Part shown: in pieces, positions 9,334-18,111 of the stretch
Numbering within the stretch: the stretch's first letter is position 1
Layout of the letters: each line of letters starts with the position of its first letter
Assembly (NCBI GenBank): GCA_017303335.1
Contig: JAFLBK010000001.1
Span: 563,001-627,000, forward strand
Reading direction: 5' to 3'
Origin: Chitinophagales bacterium
GTDB taxonomy: Bacteria > Bacteroidota > Bacteroidia > Chitinophagales > Chitinophagaceae
Length of the DNA stretch: 64,000 nt
Program-made: the position numbers and the translations under genes
Notes under the pieces: model-generated
Databases searched by the model: none
The model's input: only the letters and a program-made list of their open reading frames with translations
What the model was told of the DNA's origin: nothing

Positions 9334-10029
9334 CTATTTATTGATGGGTATACGCATATCCCAGGCGCCCTGTTCGAATATTTCGATATCGATCGTGCTG
9401 TTATTAAAACTCATCACCGCCCGGAACGGAAAGATGATTCCCCGCAGGATGGTCACTTCCTTGTTGTTGAGCAGGTTTGCCGATTTACTTACGAAGGAGC
9501 CACGGTTCACCTGCAGGCCTGTCATCATTGTTGTATTGCCAGGTGGAGACGCAAACCCGGTTCCCGCGGAGAGGCTCTCCACCGTAATGGTAAGGGTAAA
9601 ATCCCGGTCGTTGAGCTTGGTCACTTCCACCCGCCCGATATCACTGGTTGTATTGTTGATAACATAGGGGTTTTCGTATTCGCCGCGGTAATTGCCCTTT
9701 TTCCAGTAACCGGTGATCAGGGTTTCTTTTCCATTCTCGAAACGATGCAGCTGGCCTTTGCCATCTTTCAGCCCTTTTTTCCAGCCGCCGTAATAGTAGT
9801 CGCCATTGGGCCAGGTGTATTTGCCTTTTCCTTCAGGCCATCCCGCTTTGAAATCGCCTTCATAGGTGTGTGCGCCCACCGATTTACCGGAGCCGTTCGC
9901 TTTACCATTGCTGCAATCGCCGGTGTAGGTTCCCTTGATGGAATCGAGCAGGACCTTGCAATCGTCGTTTTGCGCTGCGGCAAATTGAACCGTGAAGAGG
10001 AAAAGGGGTACGAGGAATAAACGTTTCAT
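9334..10029 (-). CDS. Secreted MORN-repeat protein
   Basis: The 231-residue protein has a signal peptide (MKRLFLVPLFLFTVQFAAAQ). It then has three consecutive MORN-type repeats at about residues 32-95, recognisable as YTGDCSNGKANGSG, YEGDFKAGWPEGKG and YYGGWKKGLKDGKG. The C-terminal half (about 110-231) has no recognised motif and looks beta-rich. MORN repeats form short beta-hairpin rods that bind membranes or proteins; the function of the secreted bacterial forms is not known. It is a monocistronic unit with its own terminator. Confidence 0.8.
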   Translation of the reverse strand: MKRLFLVPLFLFTVQFAAAQNDDCKVLLDSIKGTYTGDCSNGKANGSGKSVGAHTYEGDFKAGWPEGKGKYTWPNGDYYYGGWKKGLKDGKGQLHRFENGKETLITGYWKKGNYRGEYENPYVINNTTSDIGRVEVTKLNDRDFTLTITVESLSAGTGFASPPGNTTMMTGLQVNRGSFVSKSANLLNNKEVTILRGIIFPFRAVMSFNNSTIDIEIFEQGAWDMRIPINK

Positions 10030-10112
10030 GGCAGTTTGTTTAGTGTTTTGTTTACGTGATTATAAGTACTTTTATCCGGCGAACAACCCTCGCGGATAAC
10101 CGGATAAAAATA

Positions 10113-11837
10113 ATGATTCTGAAAGGAAAACTCCTATATATACTACTGCTGTTTTTACTCCTTCCGCCAGCTATTTACGCACAGCCGCTCCCCGAATATC
10201 CCAAAGGTTATTTTATCTGGCCGCTCGACCTTACCCCCGAGATCGTGGCTAATTTCGGTGAACTGCGGGTCAATCACTATCATATGGGACTGGATTGCCG
10301 TACGGCCCAGAAACAGAACCTGCCAGTGTATGCCGTTGCCGACGGCTACATCAGCCGCATCAAGATCGAACCCCTGGGATTTGGCAGGGCCATTTACATC
10401 GATCATCCCAACGGGTATACCAGCTTGTATGCGCACCTGAATGATTTTTTCCCGGAGCTGGAGCAATACGTAAAAGAACAGCAGTACAAATTAAAAAGCT
10501 GGGCGGTAGACCTGCACTTTACGCCCGGGCAGTTCCCGGTTGAAAAATGCAAATTCATCGCTTACAGCGGAAACACCGGCGCTTCGCAGGGGCCGCATGT
10601 TCATTTCGAAATACGCGACAGCAAAACAGAAAAAGTACTGAACCCTACCCTTTTTGGTTTGCCCTTACCCGATACCATTGCGCCAGATATCATGCGGCTG
10701 GCCATCTACGACCGGGAGCAAAGCAGCTATGAACAAAGTCCGCGTATTTTTTCATTGGTGAAGAAGGATAGTTTTTATACAACCGTTCCGCCCATTATTA
10801 AAGTCGATGCCCGTGAACTGAGTTTTGGTATCTCGGCGAGCGACCGCTGCAATGGTTCATCGAACCGTAACGGAATCTTCTCGGCCACCCTGTATGAAAA
10901 CAATCAACCCGTTTCCGGTTTCCGGATGAACAATATCGGTTACGATGAAACCCGCTACCTCAATGCGCATATCGATTACAAACTACGCTCCGGCGGCGGT
11001 CCCATGATCCAGCACATCACCCGCCTGCCGGGTTACCCGGATGGTATTTACAGTACAATCAGCAACAACGGGCTTATCTCCATCACCGACACGTTGGTGC
11101 ATTTCCTGCGGATCACCGTATCCGACGCCGACGGAAACAGTTCGGATCTCCTGTTTGGCATACAGAGCAACTCATCGGCAGGCAACACAACGGCGGCAAA
11201 AACCGGTACCGACCAACGACCCTTCTTCTCGCCCGGCAACATCAATGTGTTTGAAAACGACAATATCCGTTTCTACCTGCCGGCCAATTGCCTGTACGAT
11301 TCCTTCCGGTTTTCGTACAGCGAATCGAAACCCAAAACCGGGTACCCGGTTTACCAGTTGCACAATGCCAGCATCCCGCTGCATAGTTATTTTCCCGTAA
11401 CCATCAGGGGCGCCAGCAGCATGCCCGATAAAACGGTGATCCATCGCTTTGCCAACGGGCGGCACGACTACAGCAAAGCCGAGCCTGTGCAGAATGGAAA
11501 AGAAAGCGGCTGGTACAAGGCCTGGTTCCGCGACCTGGGCAGTTTTCAATTGATGGTCGACAGCATTCCACCCGCCATAACCCCGATCGGTTTTAGAGAA
11601 AAGATGAACGCCGCCAAACTAAAGCAACTGGTATTTGTTGTAACAGACAACACCGAAGACATCAAACAATTTACCGCCACCCTCGATGGAAACTGGCTTC
11701 GCTTCAGCAACGATAAGGGCCGGCGGTTTGTATATGAATTCGACGAACGCTGCGGCCCCGGCGAACATGAACTGAAGATCGTGGCCGAAGACCAGGTGGG
11801 GAATGTCAACACAAAGATCTATCACTTTACACGATAA
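10113..11837 (+). CDS. Exported M23-family peptidase
   Basis: The frame opens at 10056, but the ATG at 10113 directly precedes a proper signal peptide (MILKGKLLYILLLFLLLPPA), so that start is chosen (574 residues). An LytM/M23 domain occupies the N-terminal third. NHYHMGLD supplies the first zinc ligands, a YAHL segment follows, and GPHVHFEIRD supplies the HxH pair. The domain is split by an insertion (about residues 115-145). The remaining 350 residues are beta-rich and end with an Ig-like EHELKIVAEDQVGN segment. M23 enzymes cut peptidoglycan cross-bridges in the periplasm. The gene stands alone, divergent from the MORN gene. Confidence 0.9.
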   Translation: MILKGKLLYILLLFLLLPPAIYAQPLPEYPKGYFIWPLDLTPEIVANFGELRVNHYHMGLDCRTAQKQNLPVYAVADGYISRIKIEPLGFGRAIYIDHPNGYTSLYAHLNDFFPELEQYVKEQQYKLKSWAVDLHFTPGQFPVEKCKFIAYSGNTGASQGPHVHFEIRDSKTEKVLNPTLFGLPLPDTIAPDIMRLAIYDREQSSYEQSPRIFSLVKKDSFYTTVPPIIKVDARELSFGISASDRCNGSSNRNGIFSATLYENNQPVSGFRMNNIGYDETRYLNAHIDYKLRSGGGPMIQHITRLPGYPDGIYSTISNNGLISITDTLVHFLRITVSDADGNSSDLLFGIQSNSSAGNTTAAKTGTDQRPFFSPGNINVFENDNIRFYLPANCLYDSFRFSYSESKPKTGYPVYQLHNASIPLHSYFPVTIRGASSMPDKTVIHRFANGRHDYSKAEPVQNGKESGWYKAWFRDLGSFQLMVDSIPPAITPIGFREKMNAAKLKQLVFVVTDNTEDIKQFTATLDGNWLRFSNDKGRRFVYEFDERCGPGEHELKIVAEDQVGNVNTKIYHFTR

Positions 11838-11857
11838 GGCCGTTTGCCTGTTTATTC

Positions 11858-11921
11858 GTTTATTGGTTTATTCGTAATCCGTTTTTCACCGGTAAACAAC
11901 TAAACGGCTAAACCAATAAAC
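11858..11921. repeat. 13-bp inverted repeat with short TTTATTCG repeats before bcp
   Basis: GTTTATTGGTTTA at 11858-11870 is perfectly inverted at 11909-11921, only three bases before the bcp ATG. The left part also holds two TTTATTCG units around TTTATTGG. A strong stem could form in RNA between the M23 gene and bcp. It may act as a weak terminator or occlude the bcp start. Confidence 0.7.
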
Positions 11922-11924
11922 AAC

Positions 11925-12410
11925 ATGGCAACACAACTCACCGAAGGACAAAAAGCCCCCGCATTCAAAGGCAGGGACCAGAATGGTAAAGCGGTTTCGC
12001 TGAGCGATTTCACCGGCAAAAAAGTAGTCCTGTATTTTTACCCGGAAGACGATACGCCTACCTGCACCGTACAGGCCTGCAACCTGCGGGATAATTACAG
12101 TTTGCTGAAGAAACACGGCTGGGTGGTGTTGGGTGTAAGTCCGGACGACGAAAAGAAGCACAAAAAATTCGAAGCCAAATACGATCTGCCGTTTACCCTG
12201 ATCGCCGATCCGGATCATTCCATCATCGACAAATACGGGGTATGGGGGGAGAAACAATTGTATGGCCGCCAGTACATGGGCTTGCACCGAACCACGTTCC
12301 TGATCGATGAAAAAGGAGTGATAAAAAAGGTATTCCTTCGGCCAAAAAACAAGCAGCACGCCGAAGAAATCATACAAACATGGCAATTGCTGGAGGGTAA
12401 AAAGCGTTAA
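11925..12410 (+). CDS. bcp: Thioredoxin-dependent thiol peroxidase (Bcp/PrxQ)
   Basis: The 161-residue cytoplasmic peroxiredoxin reduces hydroperoxides using thioredoxin. The peroxidatic cysteine lies in DTPTCTVQACNLRD near residue 46. A second cysteine five residues later is the resolving residue typical of the PrxQ/Bcp class. The YFYPEDDTPTC lead-in and the late TFLIDEKGVIKKVF segment also fit, and length is normal. An inverted repeat ends three bases before the ATG. A small lipoprotein gene follows 24 bp downstream. Confidence 0.96.
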   Translation: MATQLTEGQKAPAFKGRDQNGKAVSLSDFTGKKVVLYFYPEDDTPTCTVQACNLRDNYSLLKKHGWVVLGVSPDDEKKHKKFEAKYDLPFTLIADPDHSIIDKYGVWGEKQLYGRQYMGLHRTTFLIDEKGVIKKVFLRPKNKQHAEEIIQTWQLLEGKKR

Positions 12411-12434
12411 TGCAGGAGCGTTATCCTGCCTGGC

Positions 12435-12803
12435 ATGAAACACACACACCGCACATTCTTTTTTCTTTCCTGCATTACGGGCTTGCTGGCCGCTTGCAGT
12501 AAGCCGGAACCGGCAGGCAACGGTACAAACGGCTTGTCGTATTCCTGTACGGGTATCAGCCCGAAGTTTTCAACCGATATTCAGCCCATACTAACGGGTG
12601 TTTGCTCCATCAACAGCAATTGTCACGGCACCGGAAGCCTTAACACCGGCGGGCCACTGACGAATCAATCCGAGGTTTCCGCAAAAGCCGGTCGTATCAA
12701 AGCCGCGATTCTGTCCGGCGCCATGCCGCAGAACGGATCGCTGACCCAATCACAGGTGAATGCCTTTCTCTGCTGGATCGACAGCGGCTCGCCGGATAAC
12801 TGA
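12435..12803 (+). CDS. Small lipoprotein with a cytochrome-c-like C(x5)CH segment
   Basis: The 122-residue protein has a lipoprotein signal ending in LLAAC, so Cys21 would be lipidated. The mature part contains FSTDIQPILTGVC, resembling the opening helix of Bacteroidota cytochrome-c-like domains, followed by CSINSNCHG. Classical haem attachment is CxxCH; here five residues separate the two cysteines. An AILSGAMPQNG segment, where Met could serve as a distal ligand, and a late CWIDSG follow. It could be a divergent haem protein or a degenerate relative in which the cysteines form a disulfide. It ends 4 bp from the convergent birA. Confidence 0.65.
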   Translation: MKHTHRTFFFLSCITGLLAACSKPEPAGNGTNGLSYSCTGISPKFSTDIQPILTGVCSINSNCHGTGSLNTGGPLTNQSEVSAKAGRIKAAILSGAMPQNGSLTQSQVNAFLCWIDSGSPDN

Positions 12804-12807
12804 CCGG

Positions 12808-13545
12808 TCAGCGCAACCACGCTACTTCGCCAAAATCAAACGTTCGCTCTTCCGTATCGTAAGTAATAAGCCGGCCTTCTTCGGTAACGCCCCGTATGGT
12901 AGTGGAAAAAACGGTATCCCCGTTGCGTAATGTCACCGCTTCGTTCAACTTATAAAGACGCTGGTTATACTGTTCCATGATTGTCGCTGTTTGCCCTGCC
13001 TGCAGCCTTGCTGCAGACGCCATAAGGTGTGCAAGCAGTTCGTGAGCAAGGTCGGGCACATTGTATTGTGTACCGGTAATCTGGTATAATGAAACGGGGT
13101 TGATGAGTTCCGGGTCGAACCTGTCTTCGTTGATGTTGATACCCGTGCCTGCAACGGCCCATTTCCAGTTTTTGCCATGGTATACATTTTCGATAAGTAT
13201 ACCACCTGCCTTCCTGTCACCCCAATAGAGATCATTGGGCCATTTGATCCGGGTAGGAGGGCCCGCGTATTTTTCGAAAAATGCATGGCAGGCCAGGGCA
13301 ATGGAGGCGCTCAGTAAAAAAGGCTTAATCCGGCCAAACCGCTCCGGTTCCAGCACCAGGCTCATGGCAATATTCTTTCCCTTGCCCGTTTGCCAACGTT
13401 TTCCCCGCTGCCCTTTACCGGCTGTCTGTTCCTGCGCAAACCAGGCCAGGCCATGATTTGCCAATCCCGCATGAACCTGGGCCATGGCATAGTTGTTGGT
13501 ACTGTCGACCGCTTCCAATATTCGTAAAAATCCGCCTCCGGACAT
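12808..13545 (-). CDS. birA: Biotin--[acetyl-CoA-carboxylase] ligase
   Basis: BirA activates biotin with ATP and attaches it to the biotin carboxyl carrier protein. The catalytic domain is clear: STNNYAM near the N-terminus, AQEQTAGKGQRGKRW (the GKGQRG biotinyl-AMP loop), and IKWPNDLYWGDRKAGGILIE. No N-terminal winged-helix DNA-binding domain is present, so it is an enzyme only, not a repressor. The frame extends to an ATG at 13590, but those 15 extra residues lack family resemblance and overlap the rsfS -7 box; the ATG at 13545 (MSGGG, 245 residues) is preferred. Confidence 0.93.
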   Translation of the reverse strand: MSGGGFLRILEAVDSTNNYAMAQVHAGLANHGLAWFAQEQTAGKGQRGKRWQTGKGKNIAMSLVLEPERFGRIKPFLLSASIALACHAFFEKYAGPPTRIKWPNDLYWGDRKAGGILIENVYHGKNWKWAVAGTGININEDRFDPELINPVSLYQITGTQYNVPDLAHELLAHLMASAARLQAGQTATIMEQYNQRLYKLNEAVTLRNGDTVFSTTIRGVTEEGRLITYDTEERTFDFGEVAWLR

Positions 13546-13569
13546 AGGTAACCAATGGCAAAGAAGTGT

Positions 13570-13577
13570 TACTTTTG
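13570..13577 (+). promoter_or_regulatory. Bacteroidota -7 box for the rsfS-ftsH run
   Basis: TACTTTTG matches TAnnTTTG exactly, 62 bp before the rsfS ATG, in the divergent gap with birA. Confidence 0.5.
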
Positions 13578-13639
13578 CCAGCAGTCGCAAGCTACTGGCA
13601 AGTTTTTAAATAACAATCAAAAACAGTCCTGTAACCGGC

Positions 13640-14080
13640 ATGATCCGGCAGGCATCACATAAAACAGCATCGCATTTGAATAACCTGAACGCATTGAGCA
13701 GCCGTAAAAAGAGCAGTGTGGTACGGCTAACGAGAAACAGCAAAATCTTCAAAGCCATCATTCATGCCATAGAGGAGAAAAAGGGGGATAAGATCGTAAG
13801 CCTCGACCTCCGCAAGATACCCGAAGCCGTGGCCGATTTTTTCATCATCTGCCAGGCCAGCAACTCTACCCAGTTGAAAGCCATCGCCGATTTTGTGGAA
13901 ACCGATGTAAAAGCGAAATGCGGGGAGATCCCGTACAAGCATGAGGGCAGGCAGGCCCAGCAATGGATACTCATCGATTACGTGAATATTGTTGTACACG
14001 TGATGATGCCGGAGCCCCGGAAATTCTACCAGCTGGAAGAAATGTGGAGCGACGCCCCGATGATGGAACACAACGGATAA
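13640..14080 (+). CDS. rsfS: Ribosome silencing factor RsfS
   Basis: RsfS binds ribosomal protein uL14 and blocks joining of the subunits when nutrients are scarce. The 146-residue protein has the family core: KKGDKIVSLDLRKIPEAVADFF, then a CQASNSTQLKAIADFVE helix, a HEGRQAQQWILIDY segment and VVHVMMPEPRKFYQLEEMW. The first 30 residues (Ser/Asn/Lys-rich) are longer than usual, so translation may start further in, for example at a GTG near 13718. It heads a run with ftsH and the LUD gene, an order common in Bacteroidota. Confidence 0.95.
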   Translation: MIRQASHKTASHLNNLNALSSRKKSSVVRLTRNSKIFKAIIHAIEEKKGDKIVSLDLRKIPEAVADFFIICQASNSTQLKAIADFVETDVKAKCGEIPYKHEGRQAQQWILIDYVNIVVHVMMPEPRKFYQLEEMWSDAPMMEHNG

Positions 14081-14178
14081 TAGTTTTACCCTGAGCGATT
14101 TAAAACAATAATAAAACCAGATCGTCTGTTATACAGACGCCCGAAAACCGGGAACGTATCCAAAAAACGACCGATACT

Positions 14179-16254
14179 ATGAACCAGGACAGTAACAGAA
14201 AGTACAACCCCGATAATATACCACCCAAGGGAGATGACCCGAATAAGCGGAAAAGCCGGCTCAGCATCTATTGGATATACGGCGTTATTTTTTTATCCAT
14301 CGTTGGATATACCTTCTTCAACAATGTAAGCAATGCCGGTATTGAAATTGACCAGCAGAAATTTTACACCATGGTGCTGCAGGGCGATGTGATAAAAATG
14401 AAAACCATCCGTAACAAAAAGATCGTTCGGGTTTTCCTCAATGCTGACAGTCTGAAAAATAAAGCCGACCTGTACCGGCAACTGCTGAACGCCAAGCCGG
14501 ATGATAAGAACTATGAAGCCGCTCTGAGCATCAAAGGTGACCGCCCGCAACTCTATTTCAGCGTGATCGACGATAAGACCTTTGCCACCCAGATGGCGGA
14601 TTTCTATAAGAAAAATACCATACTGAAAGAAGTACCCGACAGTCCGGACGACGAAGATCAATGGCTGGGCCAGTTGATCACCACCCTGCTTCCCCTGTTG
14701 CTCATTGCCCTGCTCTTCATCATGATGATGCGTAAAGTGGGCGGACCCGGCGGCGGTGGCGGACCCGGCGGCATCTTCAGCATCGGGAAATCAAAGGCGA
14801 CACTCTTTGAAAAAGGAACCCGGGTGAACATCAACTTTGGCGATGTGGCCGGGTTGGATGAGGCCAAGGTGGAAGTGATGGAGATCGTGGATTTCCTTAA
14901 GAATCCCAAAAAATATACAGCGCTTGGCGGCAAGATCCCCAAGGGCGCCCTGCTGGTAGGCCCTCCGGGAACCGGCAAAACGCTGCTGGCAAAAGCCGTT
15001 GCCGGCGAAGCGCAGGTGCCGTTCTTCAGCCTCAGTGGAAGTGATTTCGTGGAAATGTTCGTAGGCGTGGGCGCCAGCCGTGTGCGAGACCTTTTCAAAC
15101 AGGCGCGTGAAAAAGCGCCCTGCATCATCTTCATCGATGAAATCGATGCCATCGGCCGTGCCCGTGGAAAGAACATGATGATGAGCAACGACGAACGGGA
15201 GAATACCCTTAACCAGTTGCTGGTGGAAATGGATGGTTTCGGAACCGATCTCGGCATCATCATCCTGGCCGCCACCAACAGGCCCGATGTACTCGACAGC
15301 GCCCTGTTGCGCCCAGGCCGTTTCGACAGGCAGATATCGATCGATCGCCCCGACCTCGTCGGCCGTGAAGCGATCTTTAAAGTTCACCTCGCCCCGATCA
15401 AGGTTTCACAAACGCTGGATATACACAAGCTTTCGGAACAGACACCCGGTTTTGCCGGCGCCGATATCGCCAACGTGTGTAACGAAGCGGCCCTGATCGC
15501 TGCACGGAAAGGAAAAGACGCCGTAGACATGAGCGACTTCCAGGACGCCATCGACCGGGTGATCGGTGGTTTGGAAAAGAAGAACAAGATCATCTCCCCG
15601 GAAGAAAAAGAGATCATCGCCTACCACGAAGCAGGCCATGCAATCTGCGGCTGGTACCTGGAACACGCGTACCCGTTGCTGAAAGTGACGGTGGTACCGC
15701 GTGGTACAGCAGCCCTGGGATACGCCCAATACACACCTAAAGAACAATACCTCTACAATACCGATCAGCTGATGGATCAGATCTGCATGACCCTGGGTGG
15801 CCGGGCCAGTGAAGACATCTTCTTCGGCAAGATCAGCACCGGCGCCAGCAACGACCTGCAGCAGGTGACCAAGATCGCTTACAGCATGATCACCGTATAT
15901 GGCATGAATGATAAGGTTGGCAACATCAGCTATTACGACCCCAACCAGGAGAATGTATTCACCAAACCGTTCAGTGAAGAAACAGGCAAGATGATCGACG
16001 AAGAGGTACGCAAACTGATCGACAACGCCTACCAGAAAACCAAGAGCCTCCTGCAGGAAAAGAAAGGAGACGTGGAGAAACTGGCTAAGGAGCTCCTCAA
16101 AAAAGAAGTGCTGTTTAAGAGCGATGTGGAGAACCTGATCGGCAAGCGGCCTTTTGAAGAAAAAAAACCGATTGATGTAGACGAGCATACTGTAACGAAC
16201 GAAGCGCCCAAAAGCGGCATGCCGGAAGAATTGAAAACGCCCCCGTCCATTTAA
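14179..16254 (+). CDS. ftsH: ATP-dependent zinc metalloprotease FtsH
   Basis: FtsH is the membrane-anchored AAA+ protease that degrades unassembled membrane proteins and regulatory proteins. The 691 residues show a first membrane segment near 35-50, a periplasmic domain, a second membrane segment near 165-185 and a Gly-rich linker. The AAA module has Walker A GPPGTGKT near 261, Walker [13 protein letters not shown], and an SRH segment ending [10 protein letters not shown]. The M41 protease domain has the zinc motif HEAGH near 482. All catalytic residues are intact. It starts 98 bp after rsfS and 9 bp before the LUD gene. Confidence 0.98.
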   Translation: MNQDSNRKYNPDNIPPKGDDPNKRKSRLSIYWIYGVIFLSIVGYTFFNNVSNAGIEIDQQKFYTMVLQGDVIKMKTIRNKKIVRVFLNADSLKNKADLYRQLLNAKPDDKNYEAALSIKGDRPQLYFSVIDDKTFATQMADFYKKNTILKEVPDSPDDEDQWLGQLITTLLPLLLIALLFIMMMRKVGGPGGGGGPGGIFSIGKSKATLFEKGTRVNINFGDVAGLDEAKVEVMEIVDFLKNPKKYTALGGKIPKGALLVGPPGTGKTLLAKAVAGEAQVPFFSLSGSDFVEMFVGVGASRVRDLFKQAREKAPCIIFIDEIDAIGRARGKNMMMSNDERENTLNQLLVEMDGFGTDLGIIILAATNRPDVLDSALLRPGRFDRQISIDRPDLVGREAIFKVHLAPIKVSQTLDIHKLSEQTPGFAGADIANVCNEAALIAARKGKDAVDMSDFQDAIDRVIGGLEKKNKIISPEEKEIIAYHEAGHAICGWYLEHAYPLLKVTVVPRGTAALGYAQYTPKEQYLYNTDQLMDQICMTLGGRASEDIFFGKISTGASNDLQQVTKIAYSMITVYGMNDKVGNISYYDPNQENVFTKPFSEETGKMIDEEVRKLIDNAYQKTKSLLQEKKGDVEKLAKELLKKEVLFKSDVENLIGKRPFEEKKPIDVDEHTVTNEAPKSGMPEELKTPPSI

Positions 16255-16263
16255 TAAATCATC

Positions 16264-16878
16264 ATGGCAGTATCTCCTGCTAAGGAAAATATACTGAAAC
16301 GTATCAGGCAGGCACTGAGTAACCCGGTGCCTTTGCCTTTTGCACAAAGCGAAGGCACCAGTTCGGTTTTTCCTCCCGCATCCGACGATCTCGGTATCCT
16401 GTTCGCCCAGGAGTTCACGGCCCTCCAGGGAAAATTCGCGTTTTGCATCGGTGAGGACGACATGCGTAAACAGGTTCAGCAACTGATTGCCGAGAAGGAA
16501 TGGACCCGGATCTATTGCGATACCGAACCCTGGAAAGACAGCTTCAGTAATACCATCAGCCTGGCCACCTGCGATGCATCCATCACCGGTTGCGAATTCC
16601 TGGTGGCACGTACAGGTACCATGGTAATGAGCGCTGCACAGCAAAGCGGGAGAACCGTAAGCGTATACGCCCCCGTTCACATCTGCATCGCCTACACCAG
16701 CCAGCTGGTATACGATATTAAAGACGCCCTGCAATCTGTTAAGGATAAATACAACGGCAATATTCCCTCTCTCGTCACCTTCGCTACCGGCCCCAGCCGT
16801 ACCGCCGATATTGAAAAAACACTTGTTACCGGCGTACACGGACCCAAAGAGGTGTACTGCTTTCTCGTAGAAGCATAA
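16264..16878 (+). CDS. LUD-domain protein (LutC/YkgG family)
   Basis: The 204-residue protein matches the LUD (lactate utilisation) domain. It has an N-terminal ILKRIRQAL helix, a central TGCEFLVARTGTMVMSA segment, and a GPSRTADIEKTLVTGVHGP motif near the C-terminus. In other bacteria LutC works with LutA and LutB in L-lactate oxidation; here lutA/lutB are absent. The gene instead sits 9 bp after ftsH, as in other Bacteroidota, so a lactate role is not supported by context and the function remains open. Confidence 0.9.
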   Translation: MAVSPAKENILKRIRQALSNPVPLPFAQSEGTSSVFPPASDDLGILFAQEFTALQGKFAFCIGEDDMRKQVQQLIAEKEWTRIYCDTEPWKDSFSNTISLATCDASITGCEFLVARTGTMVMSAAQQSGRTVSVYAPVHICIAYTSQLVYDIKDALQSVKDKYNGNIPSLVTFATGPSRTADIEKTLVTGVHGPKEVYCFLVEA

Positions 16879-16893
16879 TTCCCTTTTTACAAG

Positions 16894-16901
16894 TATCTTT
16901 A
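16894..16901 (+). promoter_or_regulatory. Possible -7 box directly before the GGCT-like gene
   Basis: TATCTTTA matches TAnnTTTG except for the last base and ends 7 bp before the ATG at 16909. If used, the mRNA would be essentially leaderless. The gene could also be read through from ftsH-LUD. Confidence 0.35.
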
Positions 16902-16908
16902 TTCTATC

Positions 16909-17337
16909 ATGAGTACAGATATCTATAACCTGTTTGTATACGGCTCCCTGCGCAGCGGGTTCCGCAATCCGGTATACGATTACCTGACCCGGTACTTCCG
17001 CTTACGGGGTGAGGCCGTGGTACGGGGAAAGCTATACGACATGGGCGAATTCCCGGTTGCCAAAGCGACCACCGAAGACAAATTCATTTCCGGTGAACTT
17101 TATACCATAAACGATCCCCGTGAGTTTTCCTGGGCCATCGGCCAGCTGGATGATTACGAAGGCCTGAACGCCGAAGAAGGCGAAATTGCTCCTTACAAAA
17201 GAGAAGAAGTGATCGCCTACCAGGACGGCCAACCGGTTACGGCCTGGATCTACTGGTTCAATGGGAATGTCGACGGCAAGCCAGCCATTGAATCGGGCGA
17301 CCTGCTCCAGTACCTGCAGCAGAAAAATAAACCCTAG
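16909..17337 (+). CDS. Gamma-glutamylcyclotransferase-like (AIG2-type) protein
   Basis: The 142-residue protein opens with LFVYGSLRSGFRNP, the conserved YGSLR substrate-binding loop of the GGCT-like fold. It continues with a GKLYDMGEFPVA segment, a GELYTI strand and LDDYEGLNAEEG, where the Glu in DDYEG corresponds to the general acid/base of the family. Members form 5-oxoproline from gamma-glutamyl peptides or cleave gamma-glutamylamines; which reaction applies here cannot be told. It lies 3 bp before lpxH and may be cotranscribed with the ftsH run. Confidence 0.88.
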   Translation: MSTDIYNLFVYGSLRSGFRNPVYDYLTRYFRLRGEAVVRGKLYDMGEFPVAKATTEDKFISGELYTINDPREFSWAIGQLDDYEGLNAEEGEIAPYKREEVIAYQDGQPVTAWIYWFNGNVDGKPAIESGDLLQYLQQKNKP

Positions 17338-17340
17338 CGC

Positions 17341-18111
17341 ATGGACACAGGCAGAAAAAACATCTACTTCCTGTCCGACTTCCATTTAGGAGCTCCCAAT
17401 GCCGCGGCAAGCCTCGTCCGGGAAAAAAAGATCATCCGTTTCCTCGATACAATAAAAAATGACGCGGCGGCGATCTTCATCGTGGGCGATCTTTTCGACT
17501 TCTGGTACGAATACCGTAAAGTGGTTCCCAAAGGCTATGTTCGTATCCTGGGCAAAATGGCCGAACTGACCGACGCCGGCATACCGCTATATTTCTTCGT
17601 GGGCAATCACGATATGTGGATGAAAGATTATTTCCAGCAAGAACTCAATATTCCCGTTTATTTCGAGCCGGCTCCTTTTTCCTTTAACGGAAAGAAATTC
17701 CTTGTAGGGCATGGCGATGGCCTCGGACCCGGAGACCATGGGTATAAATTCATCAAGAAGATATTCCGCAACAAAACCTGCAACTGGCTCTTCGGCATCC
17801 TGCCTCCCTCCATCGGCATGGGCATCGCCAATTATTTCAGCCGCAAGAGCCGGGCGCAGACCGGGCAAAGCAACGAAGTCTTTCTCGGGGAAGACAAAGA
17901 GTGGCTGATCATATACTGTAAAGAAGTATTGCAGAAAGAACACTACGATTATTTTGTTTTCGGCCACCGGCACCTGCCCATCGATTTTACATTACAGAAC
18001 CCCAACAACCAGACGCAAAGCCGGTATATAAACCTGGGCGACTGGATACAGTATTTCAGCTACGCCGTTTTTGACGGAACCCATCTCGAACTGAAATATT
18101 ACACCGAATGA
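17341..18111 (+). CDS. lpxH: UDP-2,3-diacylglucosamine pyrophosphatase LpxH-like
   Basis: LpxH hydrolyses UDP-2,3-diacylglucosamine to lipid X in lipid A synthesis. The 256-residue protein has all the calcineurin-type metallophosphatase signatures in order: LSDFHLG near residue 11, VGDLFDFW near 48, FVGNHDMW near 84, VGHGDGLGPGD near 121 and FGHRHLP near 206, which supply the metal ligands. Gram-negative cell-envelope synthesis fits the window. It follows the GGCT-like gene by 3 bp, and its stop overlaps the start of the next gene in an ATGA. Confidence 0.93.
   Translation: MDTGRKNIYFLSDFHLGAPNAAASLVREKKIIRFLDTIKNDAAAIFIVGDLFDFWYEYRKVVPKGYVRILGKMAELTDAGIPLYFFVGNHDMWMKDYFQQELNIPVYFEPAPFSFNGKKFLVGHGDGLGPGDHGYKFIKKIFRNKTCNWLFGILPPSIGMGIANYFSRKSRAQTGQSNEVFLGEDKEWLIIYCKEVLQKEHYDYFVFGHRHLPIDFTLQNPNNQTQSRYINLGDWIQYFSYAVFDGTHLELKYYTE

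Noticed and set aside
15406..16839. A 477-codon minus-strand ORF opposite ftsH and the LUD gene
   Set aside because: It overlaps two well-supported genes in antisense and shows no family resemblance.
16264..16878. Assigning the LUD protein as lactate utilisation LutC
   Set aside because: No lutA or lutB neighbours are present, and the gene is embedded in an ftsH run.
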